Source: Plasmopara viticola
Lineage: Eukaryota; Oomycota; Peronosporomycetes; Peronosporales; Peronosporaceae
Direction of reading: 5' to 3'
DNA length: 64,000 bases
Assembly (NCBI GenBank): GCA_001695595.3
Contig: MBPM02000185.1
Coordinates: forward strand, 1 to 64,000
The notes below the pieces were generated by a model, which did no database searches, had not been told where the DNA came from, and saw only the letters and a program-made list of their open reading frames with translations. Shown here in pieces: positions 1-11,837 of this stretch (position 1 is the first letter of the stretch; each line of letters begins with the position of its first letter). A program made the position numbers and the translations under genes.

Positions 1-3000
1 CGATTTCTTTGACTCATCAAGTAATTTCGTGTATAAATCATCGTGATTTATCGCATTCTGAAGACCAATTCAGATATGCTATATTTATTGGCAGACTGCT
101 GAGAACTATCGCCAGCTAACCCGACTCGTCAACCGGACCTACCTTTGTCTGTAGCACTGGATGCATTTTTTTAAAAATATTTTTTGGTCAGCAATGCGAG
201 CATAGTTGCATAGGGAGTGCTTCGAAATTAAAAAATCGTTTGTCGCTGTCACCATGACGCGATTACAGAACGCCTTAATATGTAGAGTGGAACTAATGCA
301 ATGGAGGTTTTGGACGCTTCCAAAGAACTGATTGTTAGACTACCTGAGAAATTGTGCGTTTATAAGGCTGTTTCACAAAGTGGCTGGCCAAGCCTGGACC
401 TCATTGCAAAGGCATGCGTTTTCCGATGCAATTCGGACGCCTAGCATGGAGATAAATTTGGTCGCAAAATTATGGGTCACATGGCCATACATTTTTATCT
501 GGTCCTTAAGACCATCGAGGTCCGGGGTTGTCTCGAAAAAGGGGCGGCGTGACCTGCTAAGGCTGACCCCGAGAAAATTTATAGCGCGTATTTCGATTGC
601 GAAGAATCTACTGCTTCAATTAGGTGAAAACCAAAACCGGAGCGACAGTGCTACTCACTACCGTTAAGGTCAGCGACACTTTCATATTAAGTAAGTTGTG
701 AATCAGAAGTGCCTATAAGGTGACAGGGGCTTTTTTTGAAGCGACACCATTCTCCAAGGCTGGCTTGAATTTTGCTAAATGACACAGTAGATCGGCGGAT
801 CAAGGATTGATTTAATATAGCAATATTAACCTTTTGGTCATACCAAAGAATTTGTCTGCCCTTTAATCAATTTTGAAGTGACTGTTTCCATTCAGTGTCC
901 TTCAACTTACCTTGATATATGTATGCCGACAGGGTTCGTACGTGCACTGAAAGTCATTTTTTTTGCCTTCTTCAACAGGAATCAAATCTATACACAAATG
1001 GGCGGCAGTCCATTACTTTTTTTATCGATAAGACTTGAGTTAAAAATATATGGAAGGCGTGTGTGTCATCCGTCACTTTTTGAAGTAAATAAGAGCGTTG
1101 GCTTTATCCAAACCTATGACCAAACAAGCAGCAAAGGGCTATGCAATGTATTACACACGTCGATCCCTTTAAGACTTGAGGTCGATTATTACAAATTCTT
1201 ATATCTTATTGCACGCCTTCTTTGTGTAGGTTCTTAGTAGATTGTCACCATAACTCTACTTTGTATGCAAAGACCTTTTCGATTATTTTAGTCATTATCG
1301 AAAAGCAATCAGACTTAGACCGGATCTTGCTTGATAAGAAATCAAACGGTGACCCTGCAAAGCCTTTGGTGCGTGTAATCCGTGGGCGAAACGATCGAAT
1401 CGTAGGAACATCTATTAATATATGGACGCCAAAAAGTTGAGATTATGGCGATTTGTATACGACCTGATTAGTAGTGTCAGGTATAATTGTCTGCTTACAA
1501 GGTATGAAGACAATAAGTTGGAGGATATGTTCTTCTCTGCAATGTTACTCTCTATTGGTAATACCGTATCAATCTATGCGACTTGGACCAATGACGTTCT
1601 TCAGTTCTAAATTCAATCATCGAGCCATAAGATCCGTTTTGAAATGACTGTTGCTATTCCACCGCCGAAGGCATATTGAAAAGGTGGAAGGCGTGGGTTG
1701 GTGACGACATCAAATAACGGGGAAGATAAGTGCTATAGACCATGACGTCAAGACTGACGATACTGAAATGACATCACAGAGAAGCCTCTACAAGGGTCTC
1801 AAAGGTTGGGCTATGTAACGCATAGTAGCAAGTAAAGGATCAATATACACACGCTTCGCATGTAGTTTTCTGCCACAAGCCGCAGCCAAAGTATTCTTCG
1901 CAACGATGTATGTTCCTACTATGGCAAACAAGCGCACAGGAGTTCTCATGGGCTTGGCAGCCACTACTGCAGGTGTTTATACATGAGGATGACGTTGTCA
2001 TGAAAATAATGCCTGAGACACCTTATGGCCGTCATAAGCGAGTAGTGCCACGGAGGCGTGACCAATTTACATTGGGTGCTATTGCTTAGGGTGTCAAAGT
2101 ATATTGATGGTAAGCCAAATCGTCTTACCAACAGCGCCGTGCGTGAAGACATAGCTTTGACGACGTGCTAACGGGCCTTTGATCTAGTTTGAGAATTGCA
2201 TTTCTCAGGAACGTGAGGCCTTTTGGATCAATTTATATATCCGTCGACGACAGCTTGTGAAAGCTGATAGAGTAAGCAGTCTCAGAGCCATGATTGGTCG
2301 AGTAAAGCTATGTCTTGTCTTGCCCGAAAAGATCAAGCCTATCTGCTCAAGAACATAAATCGTATCTAAGTTTATGTACCTCTCTTGTGCTTCTCTGAGA
2401 ATCCGATTTGTTAATTTTGCACGGGTGCAATTGCAAATCTCTCTCTGCTAACTACGGTCGACCAGCGATCTTCAAAGTACGGTATGCTGTTGATTAAATA
2501 AACTGCTCTCAGACTAGAGACCAGGGGGAGAAAAGGTTTTCCGAGCCTCCCATCTACTCATCTCGGACGCATTCGCCTAAGCAAGGCCTTGAGGTTTCTA
2601 AGGCTTCTTAGCCTGTTCGTGTAGAAGGCGCTCAGTCGAAAGACGAACAAATTGCACTGTTGTACCCAAAGTTAGCTGATTGGCTCTTTAATGCGGTTTC
2701 CGGGCACATACTCTGCACTCTGGCCTCCCTCCCACGGTTGCCTTTTTCTGTGTTTGTGAATGACATAATGTGAAAATCAGCGAGGGGGCTTCTAATGGCC
2801 GAAACAGCATATGCCAATACGAAGCTGTTAAGTGTGAGTTTGTTTTCAGTTCGTTTCTAGACGGTCACAGTATTTGGATCATGTATCCATGAACAGACTT
2901 AAAACTTGCTTCTCATTTAGAGTAATATGCACAAGTGCTACATGCATCATATTGCTTCGGCAACACTATGCCCATGCTTACCGACAAGCTAAAACTAGAT

Positions 3001-4199
3001 TTATAGCCTATAGACTATTAATACGTTGCCGGTACTGATAAATTATGAGAGGAGACGGCGTGCAAGCTGCAGGTTTGACCCTATGCATGGTCCATTAAGT
3101 CCGCACATACTTGCCACACCAGTGTATTGTAGAAAAAAAATCGTTTTTTTCTGGTGTAAAGAAGCGAAAATTGAAGTTTAAGTGTCTTTAAAAAATTCTT
3201 AAGTCGTAAGGCTAGCACAATTACTCGTGCTTGATCTACTAGATATTCTTCATAGTAAAGGAGACCGTCTGCTTACTTATACCAATGCTCTTGCGAACGA
3301 TGAAGAGGTATTAGTCTATCGATGTTGACATCTTCGTCTGCGATCAATAATTGCACTAAGAGTGCTTTGTGTGCGTTACAAATTTGCAAATCAAAGGAGC
3401 TTTCAGCCCTGCTAATATGGGCCATCTTATAGCCTGGTTTGAGCAAAAGCGCGTCGAAAAGCATGCTAAATGCGGAGTATTTTTTGCAAAGAGCGACAAT
3501 CATTTTATACTTACAGTCATAAGGTATTCGTCGTCCTTAAATACCCTTGTAATGGACCGGGTTGCTTTGCTCGGCAAGGTTAAACAGCCTTGGCTGTAGA
3601 TAGATAACTCACTTATATATGTCGTCTTGAAGTCGCGGCACGGTTAAAAAAGTCGCAAACGATGTTGTATCGTCTTTCAGAGCTTGGCCATCAGCCGCTT
3701 GGAATTTTCGTCTATGGTATCGATCCGATCCTGATAGTAGTTTACAAGGTTTGATTTCATGTCCTACTTAGATACATCAGACACGGTTTGTGAGGCTCAC
3801 ATAATCAGCACTGTGCTTGTGCAGTTAACAAACTGCTGTCTCGAAATCTTAATAAGACCGCGGCACAAGCTAAGTACAGCGGCTTCATTTTTTCGAGTCT
3901 GTAAGAACCTTATTGTTGCTCGCAGAGCAGCCGAGGAGCGTAAGCACTTCTGCTCCGAAGACAAACTTGTCGATGTTGGCATTCAATCCTTCTTTGCTTG
4001 AACTCAAAATCTTGCCTCAGTCGGGCTAAATTAGTCTCCGAAGTCGATAGATCTCCTATAAAGAAACCGTGGACGAATCTATTGTCCAAGTATGCCAAAA
4101 CAAAATCTCAGGATGATCAAAACAAATGCATGTTCAAGGAGTAAAATATTAGGACTCTTGACAGTCGATAGCCCTTCAATACCGCAAAATAATCTAATA
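1..4199. other. AT-rich spacer without a recognisable gene
   Basis: I see no gene here. The open frames are short (under about 120 codons), many begin at non-ATG codons, none has a signal peptide or motif I recognise, and overlapping frames on both strands are of similar length. Base composition is AT-rich and even, as in decayed intergenic DNA. Confidence 0.6.
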
Positions 4200-7100
4200 A
4201 ATGATAATTGAGTAAACTTGCCACCGCGAGGCGTTTATTTGTCTCTCTCACCTGGGAATTAAAACGCAATGTATAACGTACACCCGGACGTGTTGTAAAG
4301 CAACACGTCTATTTTTGGTTGTCCAGGGTGTTTGGCTGATTATGACCCAGAGCCAAACGCCACTTTTATTTCAATTTTCGTGCCAAGCGTAGGGGCTTTG
4401 ACTACCACGTTTGTCCATTTATGTGTTTCTATGGCGAAAAAGGCATCAATGCGCCTAAACGGCTTTCTTGGCAGTGATGAAATAGTACTTTGTTCGTGGC
4501 ACAAAATCAATTTGGTGGATCACTCGTCTATTTGTAAGGGATCTCGACGGGTTTCTGGACAGATTCTATCAATATAGCTTATACCGGTCTTTCTGTATGT
4601 TTAGGAGCTCCGGACCTAGGCTAGTGTATGCTGCCTCTTTACAACATCTCGTCTTTAAACGGACACGTCAAGAAGATTTTTCGCTTTAAAAACATCCCCT
4701 CCTAATTTAAGCTTGAGTTTATATAATCGGGTTTGACTCCAAATTCAGGCAAGAGCTTATACATTTGGGTTTCTTCGTGGTCAGCAATTTTGACGTGCCT
4801 CCAATCGAAAAACACCTGTTGTGAGACAATGGCCAGTTAAACTGCCATTTAATTCGATAAACCTTTCTGTATGTCTACCAAAAGGTATCCAGGGATCGAT
4901 TTCGTATTGCATAGCTATGCACTTCTAGTAGAGCTATGTTAGCTGCACTCTCATGTCTTGTTTGCTCGTTTAAGTCTTGCAGACCTTTTTGACTCGCTTG
5001 CGAGGCCACTTGCGAGGTTTTACTACCCGCACTTGATAAATCCTTTCAAAACCCGTGAAACTATGTCCTTCATAATCGGAGCGCTAATGTTTTGCTTGCT
5101 GTAGCCGGTGCAGCTAGCGAAACAAGGCTACTTGCTAACCAAAGTTTGCAAGACGTCGTGTTTCTTAGCCGGTGTGCAAGATTTTGCGGCGCTTCAAAGT
5201 ATATTAAGAAACAAAGCGGATTGAATTGAAACAGATGCCATCTTTCAACACTTGCGTATGTAAGGAGAAGTCCACTTATGTCGGTTCCTCTTTTAAAAGC
5301 TCTTGTAATCTATGCTTCAGTGGTGTATGTTTACCACGCAAATATCATGAAGAATGCCCGCACATCTTGAAAACTAGTGCATCATATCTAGAAACTACAT
5401 AGAGATGGATTTAAATGCAAAATAAGTGAATGTTTTAGCCTCTTATTACACCCGGTGGTACATTCAGCTACAACTCAGACCTCGCCGCAGTCGTAGTTAC
5501 CGTTAGTCAGCCAAAGATGAGAAAGATGTCATTAGTCTACGTAATTGTCGACAAAGCAGCTACTACTGAAGGTGACTATGACCATGCATTTATTTGTACG
5601 AAGAAAGATTTTTGTATCCAGTACAGAATTTACTAGGTCACATCGGCGTCTTAAGTGCCATCGTTATCGTAGCTAATTATACCGGCAGTTCGACATAACT
5701 AATTATGCCTTCTCACGTTCCGGTGGTGCCTTTATCGTGCCGCAACAGTCCAGTATTAAGAAAGTCGTGTGGATATGCTAAACAACAAATTCACGTCCTA
5801 AAGAGCGTCTGAGAAAGCATGGAGAAGCTACTTAGAGTACAGCTCAAAGCGACGGGTGTGCTCATGCAAACAAAGATATTTGAGACCCAAACGCCGCGTG
5901 GCATCACCCACACCAAGAAAGGTGCGCGATCGTTTTATTCAAGAGTTGTTAAAGGTGCTGTTAATTGTGATTGGAGGATAACGTGCGGGCCAGATCTTTT
6001 CGCCAAACAGCCACATATCAAACTGTCAATGTGTTATGTGAGCTTTTATTAGTAATTTTATTACAAGGAATTTGTACTGAGCCCGACAGGATTCGTCTTC
6101 TCGATGAATGGACACAGATCGAGCTGATCACTTCGTAAGAGAGCAGCTATAAACGGAGTACAGAATAGTATATGCTCTTAATGACCGTATTGTATATTAA
6201 CTTAGATTTGACAACATTTCCGCGCTATTACCCAAGCAAGTGCTAAGAGATATTTATGCATGCAGAACCAAGAGAGATAAACAAATGTGCGTCTTGAGAA
6301 GCAGAAGCAGTGATTCAGCGACTAAAAATAGATATAGCATGACAAGATACCAAGCCGGTTCGTATTGTGGCGACAATGTTGAGTAAAACATGCACTACCA
6401 GACGACAGCTAAGGACCTGACGTGTTTAAATCCAGTGCTGCTCTTCCAGCAGAGAATGGCTATCTTGCCTATTAATGAATGCCACTTTACAAGGTCACGT
6501 CTTTAATTTTCTTGCAATTCTTTATGGTTGCTATGGCCAATATGACTAGCTACATCGCCCGAAAAACGAAGACTTCGAGTACCGTTTGGCTATCACATGG
6601 CCTGTTTGAAGAGGATTTATGATCAAGACCAGAGAGTAAGCATTTTTAAAGGAGCTAACAAGTAGAAAAGGGTATGGATGCGGACAAAATCCGATGAAAA
6701 CCATAGCATCCGCCATCTCGGATGGCCACAACCAATTTGGTATGGAAATACTTTATGTGCTGCGTGGTGGTCCGAAAGAAGAGGATAAAAGTCATGTCGA
6801 TTTTCTTACGCAGTGTATGTGGATCCAGTGTTCTCAAGAGAGTAATCGAACGCATGAATCGTTTATTAGCAGCCTTTATCAATAAAGGCCCAGAAACAAA
6901 GGCCCATGTTGACAAAAAGCGTACCCAAACGGCCACAAAGTATCAAATACCACGAAAACGACAAAAGCGACTTCAGACTACAAGATAAAAAAATATTCAC
7001 AATGTTTAAATGCAGAAAAAATAAAGTGATACGCCACTAAGGAGGATTGTCAACACCGTGCGTAAGCTTTTTTTACTTCAATCATATCCTCCTATCTTAC

Positions 7101-7310
7101 TACAAGTACACAAAAAGCGTCTGTGATATTTTGCGCTTGCATCTTTGCCATCATGTCTTTTACTGCTGAAGAACTACCTCATTTTTTTATCGAGCGGTAC
7201 TTCAACAAACATTTACAATTGGTGACCGGGCTTGCTATAACATTTTGCTTAAGGCGCCGCGGTCTAGAAAGCAGGATTATTTGTTAAATCAAAAATAAAA
7301 TATATATTGA
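4200..7310 (+). repeat. Arm of a diverged ~3 kb inverted repeat (partner at 31.1-34.1 kb)
   Basis: Several blocks here reappear, reverse-complemented and in mirrored order, at 31140-34110. Matching blocks include 4259-4320 with 33960-34045, 4880-5010 with 33240-33400, 4770-4810 with 33450-33500, 5850-6050 with 32220-32430, 6545-6720 with 31450-31640 and 7195-7310 with 31140-31240. The paired coordinates sum to about 38.2-38.3 kb throughout, so the order is collinear. Divergence is high and reading frames are broken in both copies. Some blocks still share protein-like strings, such as the FETQTP and MWP-EMADAM peptides, so an old transposon with a coding region is likely. I cannot name the family. 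A partial third copy of the 4.26-4.5 kb part seems present near 36.1-36.45 kb. Confidence 0.6.
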
Positions 7311-7407
7311 AAACCAACGTTCTTTCAAAAGGATGCCATATCCGAAAAAAATGCCAGCTTATGAGACCTACAGAATCAATTATAGTAGATAAGTCATATC
7401 ATTTTTC

Positions 7408-8546
7408 GGAAAAGGTTGGGGTGACGCCCTCCTTCCAAGCGCGGGGGCTAAATGCTCGCGCGCTTCGGGCAGGTGCTCTCGGGCATCTGCAGGTCTCTAA
7501 CGAGTCTCACCCTCGACGCGACGGTCTCCAGCACCAGGCCAAACCCCCTTCCACGCCCTTAACCGCGCCAACCGCATCCGGATTGGCTCCTTTAATGTGA
7601 ATTCTCTAGGTTCGAAGCGCAAGAAGCACGAAACACTCTCCGAAGATCCCCGGCGCTACCGCGTCGATATCCTTGGCCTCCGAGAAACCAAGATCTACGA
7701 TAGAGGTGAGCACCGCATTGATGACTTCCTTCTAACCGAAGCCAAGACCGAAGTCACCGAAATCCGCCGCCACTGCAACCCGTCGGGCGCCACTCGACAC
7801 GCTTGATCCCGAGAAGAAACCTGGCGCCAAACTAAGAAGCTCGGAACACTCCTCGGCGATATTGAAGATCTATCCCGACGAAAGTCCCTGGCCACCCTCG
7901 CGCTCCACCGCCTCTGGTCCGTCTGGCTCCGCCCCACGCTCATCTCACCCAAGACCTGCATTCTACTGTACAACACCTACGTTTTACTAATTCTGCTGTA
8001 CAACTGCGCCACTTGGGCTCTTACCAAGTCAGAGCTCCACGGCCTCGAGAGTTTCCATCGCCGCCAGCTTCGCTACGCTCTTGGCTATCGCTACCCCCAA
8101 CACATTTCGAATGCAAGACTCTACGACCTTTGTGATGAGCGGCCGCTGAGACTACGACTGACACAAGCTCGCTGGCGCCTGTTTGGCCATGTACTTCGCC
8201 GCAATCCCGACATTCCAGCTAACCTCCGGATGCGTGCCTACTTCTTCTCCACCGCAGCAAAATGGCGCGGACGTCCCCGCACCACGCTCCCCTCAACACT
8301 CGACCACAACCTTGTTTCCCGTGGCTCCGGCTTTCGACTCCGGATAGCACAAGACCTCGAAGTGCTTCGTACCCTTGCACAAGACCGAAAGAAATGGAAG
8401 ACCCTCACGACCTCGGTGCTGGATGCACTGCCCGCCGAACGAGACTCGACGTATGCGGACACCACTCTATGCCGTAGACTAGCCAGACTGAGCCAAGCAC
8501 GCGCATAACTTGGCAACGCGATAACGTAATACATTACATTATATTA
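7408..8546 (+). mobile_element. Internally deleted LINE (non-LTR retrotransposon), ~1.1 kb
   Basis: The element starts with GGAAAAGGTTGGGG, the same 5' end as the four short copies elsewhere in the window. About 150 bp in, it encodes the typical opening of a LINE AP-endonuclease domain (RIGSFNVNSL, then DILGLRETKI). Most of the endonuclease and reverse transcriptase is missing. The frame resumes around 7810 with the C-terminal part of a LINE polyprotein: WRQTKKLG, then LYNCATWALTKSEL, FHRRQLRYALG, and ARWRLFGHVLRRNPD. It ends near 8530 at GCGATAACGTAAT, followed by a short ACATT-type simple tail. Composition is clearly GC-richer than its surroundings. The remaining open frames are relics of the polyprotein, not host genes. 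It directly abuts the M13 peptidase fragment on its 3' side. Confidence 0.8.
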
Positions 8547-8599
8547 CTTTAGAAAGCACATTTGCAATTTCAGTACGTAAACAAATCAAGTCTCAAGTT

Positions 8600-9138
8600 T
8601 TACACAAGAAGCACCACACAAGCGAGGAGGAGAAAGAGGATTCGCATGAGAAGAAGCACCGTCACGACGACGAGGAGGAAGACCGTGATCGCCATGAGAA
8701 ACATCGCCATGGCAAACACAAGGAAAAAGATCATCACGGGAAGCACGAGCATCGAAAGCACGAGAGCCATAAGCACGAACGACACAATCACCACAAGCAC
8801 AAGCACCACGAAATGATGGACTGGCAGGTCATGGCGCCAAAGGATGTATTTTCTAGCGGTGACGTCAGGGACCATTCGATGGCTGAGACTCTAGCCCGAG
8901 CTCTTGTGCAACCTCTTGATCCAGTGGCTGACGACCGCTTGTTTTTCACGGCGTTTGCTCAAAATTGGTGTGAAAGAACACGCCGGAATTTGCCGAGCTA
9001 TTGCGAACGATTGACCCTCACGCACCAGGAAAATGGCGTGTGAATGGGCCATTGATGAACTACCAAAAGTTTGCCGAGACGTTCTCGTGTCCCGTGGGCT
9101 CGCCCATGAACCCCGAGAAGAAATGTATCATTTGGTGA
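8600..9138 (+). pseudogene. 3' fragment of an M13 (neprilysin-type) metallopeptidase, frameshifted
   Basis: The frame through 8813-8980 reads RLFFTAFAQNWC and, after a shift of one base near 8978-8985, continues as [35 protein letters not shown] and a terminal CIIW. These match the conserved C-terminus of M13 zinc peptidases (FF-SFAQ-WC, DPH-P-K-RVNG, F-C--GSPMNP, final C--W). The catalytic HExxH and ENxAD parts are absent: upstream is only a histidine-, lysine- and glutamate-rich stretch (8609-8812) and then the LINE. It is therefore a 5'-truncated and frameshifted relic. TTTGCAATTTCAG at about 8561-8573 could be an old intron acceptor. It converges on the kinesin pseudogene, with the two stop codons about 100 bp apart. 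A sequencing error could explain the frameshift but not the missing catalytic half. Confidence 0.7.
8609..8812 (+). repeat. His/Lys/Glu-rich low-complexity coding stretch
   Basis: In the frame of the M13 fragment this segment encodes about 65 residues made mostly of H, K, E, D and R, in loosely repeated HKH and HEK units. On the opposite strand it reads as a Val/Leu/Met-rich string, which is only a shadow. It could be a metal-binding linker of the peptidase gene or part of a different, lost gene. Confidence 0.5.
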
Positions 9139-9235
9139 AAAAGGGCAGAAGTTCTTTTTTCTTTGCAAAGTATATATCAATTTACCAAAAAAATTAGTCA
9201 AATATAAAAGTATATAAATTTGTTGATTTGTAGAC

Positions 9236-11694
9236 TTAACGCTTGGGTTTTCGAAGATTGGATTGTTGCCTCATTTTCTTTTGCGCCTGGAAAAAGGCTA
9301 AAGAGTCAGGATCTTGCGCTCGAGTCCGCTCTTCCTCCATCTGATCGAACTTTTCACCGTCATCTAGTTTGTCTTCCTTGATCCTTATGAGCTCCTCATT
9401 CGAGCTTTTACTCCAACCATACAGTTGTCCCTCTTGATCAAACCAATCCTCGAATTCACGCACAAGCCGTCGCCGTGCAAGCTCGACACTGCGACGTGCG
9501 AAATCCAGCTCGGCCTTCGCATCTTTGAGCTCTCCAAAAGCGAACGATACTCCCGTTTGGCTTCTCGCTCGGCTGTCATCAAGATAAACTCTTCTTCATC
9601 TACCACCTCTTCCGAGTCTTTTCTTCCTCCATTCGTAAGCTTTTGAGCTCTTCCATCCTCACCTCCTCGCTCTTTGCGCTTTTCGTCAAGTTGAGCACGG
9701 ACAGTGTCAATTTGAGCTTTTGAGCCATTGACACGACGCGTCAGTTGTTTCACAATCTGCTTCGCGTCAAGAAGTTTGTCTTTATCGCTTTGCAAACTTT
9801 GCCACAAGTCCCGTCCGTGCCCTATTGTCCGAAAATGTTGAAAGGCATTATTTTTCGCTCCAATTTCGAAATTCGGCGTTTCGTCCGTTTGTCGAGGGTT
9901 GCTGTAATCCTCTCTATCTTTACCTTTGCAGTCATCTCTTAGTGTGGTAGAGACACGAGAGAACTCCTTGTCAGTAGAAATCAGAGACTTCAGCAACTTC
10001 TTCGATTCCGCTCCCACTTCTTCAGCCTTCCGATACATCGTAGTCTTGCCAAAGTCAATAGAAGATGGTCGTGCTGACCCGGGAACTAGGCCGAAAGAGA
10101 ATCCAACAGCACCCGGTTCTTCCTCCCCAACTAATTCCCCGTCACTATGATTTAGCGTTGCCTGGACATCAAGATCATTGCGAGAACCAGTCATCTTCTT
10201 AGCTCTCAAAGACCCCTCCGAGCCGGACGTTAAGAAAGTACTTGAGGGCGTCGTGTCCGCCAACCCAGTCAATTCAGCTTCCGGATCTTTTAATTCGAGG
10301 CCTGAGCTTTTCACAAGCAACTTGAACTGCCGAAAAAGCTCTCGGATCTCGTGCACGCTAGTAAGTCGAAGAATCTCGTCCTCGATAGTTTGCGTTGGTG
10401 CATCAATATACCGTCGCACCATTTGCTGCAATGCCCGCTTTTGTTCCGGCGTGTGCTCATCGTATACAATCGCCGATCGTTCGACCAGTGCGTCATGCAT
10501 GATTAACTCGTGCTTTAACTCTCGAATCTGTCGTTCGTACTTCCGTACTAACAGGATCGGGTCCGTCTCGACAATTGTAGCGACTTCGTTCTGGACTCGC
10601 ATCATTCGTTGCGCTAACTTTAACGTCGAAATCGTCTCTTCTAAATGACGTTTTTCACCGCAGATACATGCAAACATCAGTGTGTTGGAGTTGCCTCCCA
10701 ATGAGTCTTTCAGAACGTTCGTCAGCTTGGTTTGACGGTACGGAATGTGACGGGAGTCTCGAGAGCCTAGCGCCACGATACACTGCTCTAAGAAGCTTAA
10801 ACTCTGATTAATGTACATCGATTCCTTCCGTATGGTCGAAGACAAGTCTGCTTTTCGATTCTTTAAGCTTTTCGACTCTTCATCAATCGTTTTCTTGAGC
10901 CGCTCGCTTCCTGCAAGATCGACAAGATGCAACTTACTCAGCGTAACCCGCTCCGTACCCCCAACGCGCGATTTTTGGGCAATATGGAACGTCAGTATAC
11001 AATGACTTCAATTCGATCGCTTGTTCAATTGATGTTCAGCCACTGTACGCTGTAACTCTCCATAGAAAAGCTGATCTAAAGCTTCCTGTTCAGAGTGGAC
11101 CTCTACTTGAGTTAATTTACGTACATTTGTTCCATGTGTATCCTCGACCACCACAAGGTCTCCGCTATTCCCTCGGACCGGATCACTTGCTTGTGTCTCT
11201 AATAGATTATAAATGCGATCATTGTAGATTTCCATATACGATACACGAACCGTAAACTGTAACTCAATCCGATTCTCAATCTCTTGAAATAATTGCGCAA
11301 TAGCACGGGGTGCAATTCCTCGATACTGGTAATTGTGTGTATCGCCAATCATGGTAAAACTTTTGCCCGCTCCAGTCTGCCCATATGCCAAGATCGTTCC
11401 GTTCGTACCTTCAACCACCGCACTGTAAACAATGTCACGTGCAATGGCTTCGTATACGCGATCTTGGCAGGCATTGTGTAAAATTTGGTGAAACTTGAAT
11501 TGCCAACATTCCTTGCGGTTTGAAGGTCCTGCGTCCGTTTTGGGGGGTGAAAAGCCACCGGAAGCTGCCGCCAGGGCGGCTGCCCCACTGTATACGGTTA
11601 TCGTACCGTCATCTGGATTGATTTGTAGCTGATGGGTAGCAAAATTTGCCGTTGGTCGCGTGCGAATAATCACTTTGACACCATTGCGACCCAT
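9236..11694 (-). pseudogene. KIF9-like: Kinesin-9 (KIF9-like) motor protein, disrupted by a nonsense codon and a frameshift
   Basis: The ATG at 11694 opens a kinesin motor domain, with P-loop GQTGAGKS at residues 105-112. An in-frame TGA at 11008-11010 interrupts it at codon 229. The same frame continues to DLAGSE (switch II, about residues 259-264) and through the neck and tail with conserved kinesin-9 features (YINQSLSFLEQ, KDSLGGN, a DEEEFIL coiled coil). The TGA replaces the arginine of the switch I SSRSH motif, and the preceding serine is already asparagine. Near 9535-9542 (CCAAAAG) the family-like coiled coil leaves this frame and continues in another one (ELKDAKAEL to FEDWFDQEG, DPDSLAFFQA), ending at 9236. 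Kinesin-9 proteins act in the central pair and axoneme of motile flagella. Two independent lesions in an otherwise complete ~780-codon gene argue for recent inactivation. Assembly error remains possible. No GT-AG intron explains either break. Confidence 0.85.
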
Positions 11695-11810
11695 TTTTCA
11701 AATAAAGTAATGGAACCAAAGTGGTTTCCAATGTCGTACTCACACGGCAAATTGACTAACAATAGCGTCTAAATTGAGAAAAGAGTTCACGTCAAGTTCC
11801 TGGACTTTGA

Positions 11811-11837
11811 AGGCCGGACTGCGATGCAGTCCGGCCT
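11811..11837. other. Perfect 12-bp inverted repeat (hairpin, 3-nt loop)
   Basis: AGGCCGGACTGC is followed by GAT and its exact reverse complement. It is GC-rich in an AT-rich spacer, about 115 bp upstream of the kinesin-9 start codon. It could be a hairpin, a protein-binding palindrome or the trace of a small insertion. There is no direct evidence of function. Confidence 0.6.

Noticed and set aside
7205..7216. LTR boundary with primer-binding site (ATTGGTGACCGG) at the end of the inverted-repeat arm
   Set aside because: Homology between the two arms continues past this point, and I found no matching LTR, so the boundary is not supported.
8230..8508. Open frames of 70-98 codons on both strands in the LINE 3' part
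   Set aside because: They lie inside the LINE polyprotein relic and its antisense; they are not host genes.
8600..8875. Val/Leu-rich minus-strand frame that looks like a membrane protein
   Set aside because: It is the antisense of the His/Lys/Glu-rich coding stretch; hydrophobicity follows from codon complementarity.
11008..11010. Programmed stop-codon readthrough or an intron as explanation for the kinesin TGA
   Set aside because: No GT-AG pair spans the stop while keeping frame, the following bases (AGT) are not a known leaky context, and a second lesion lies downstream.
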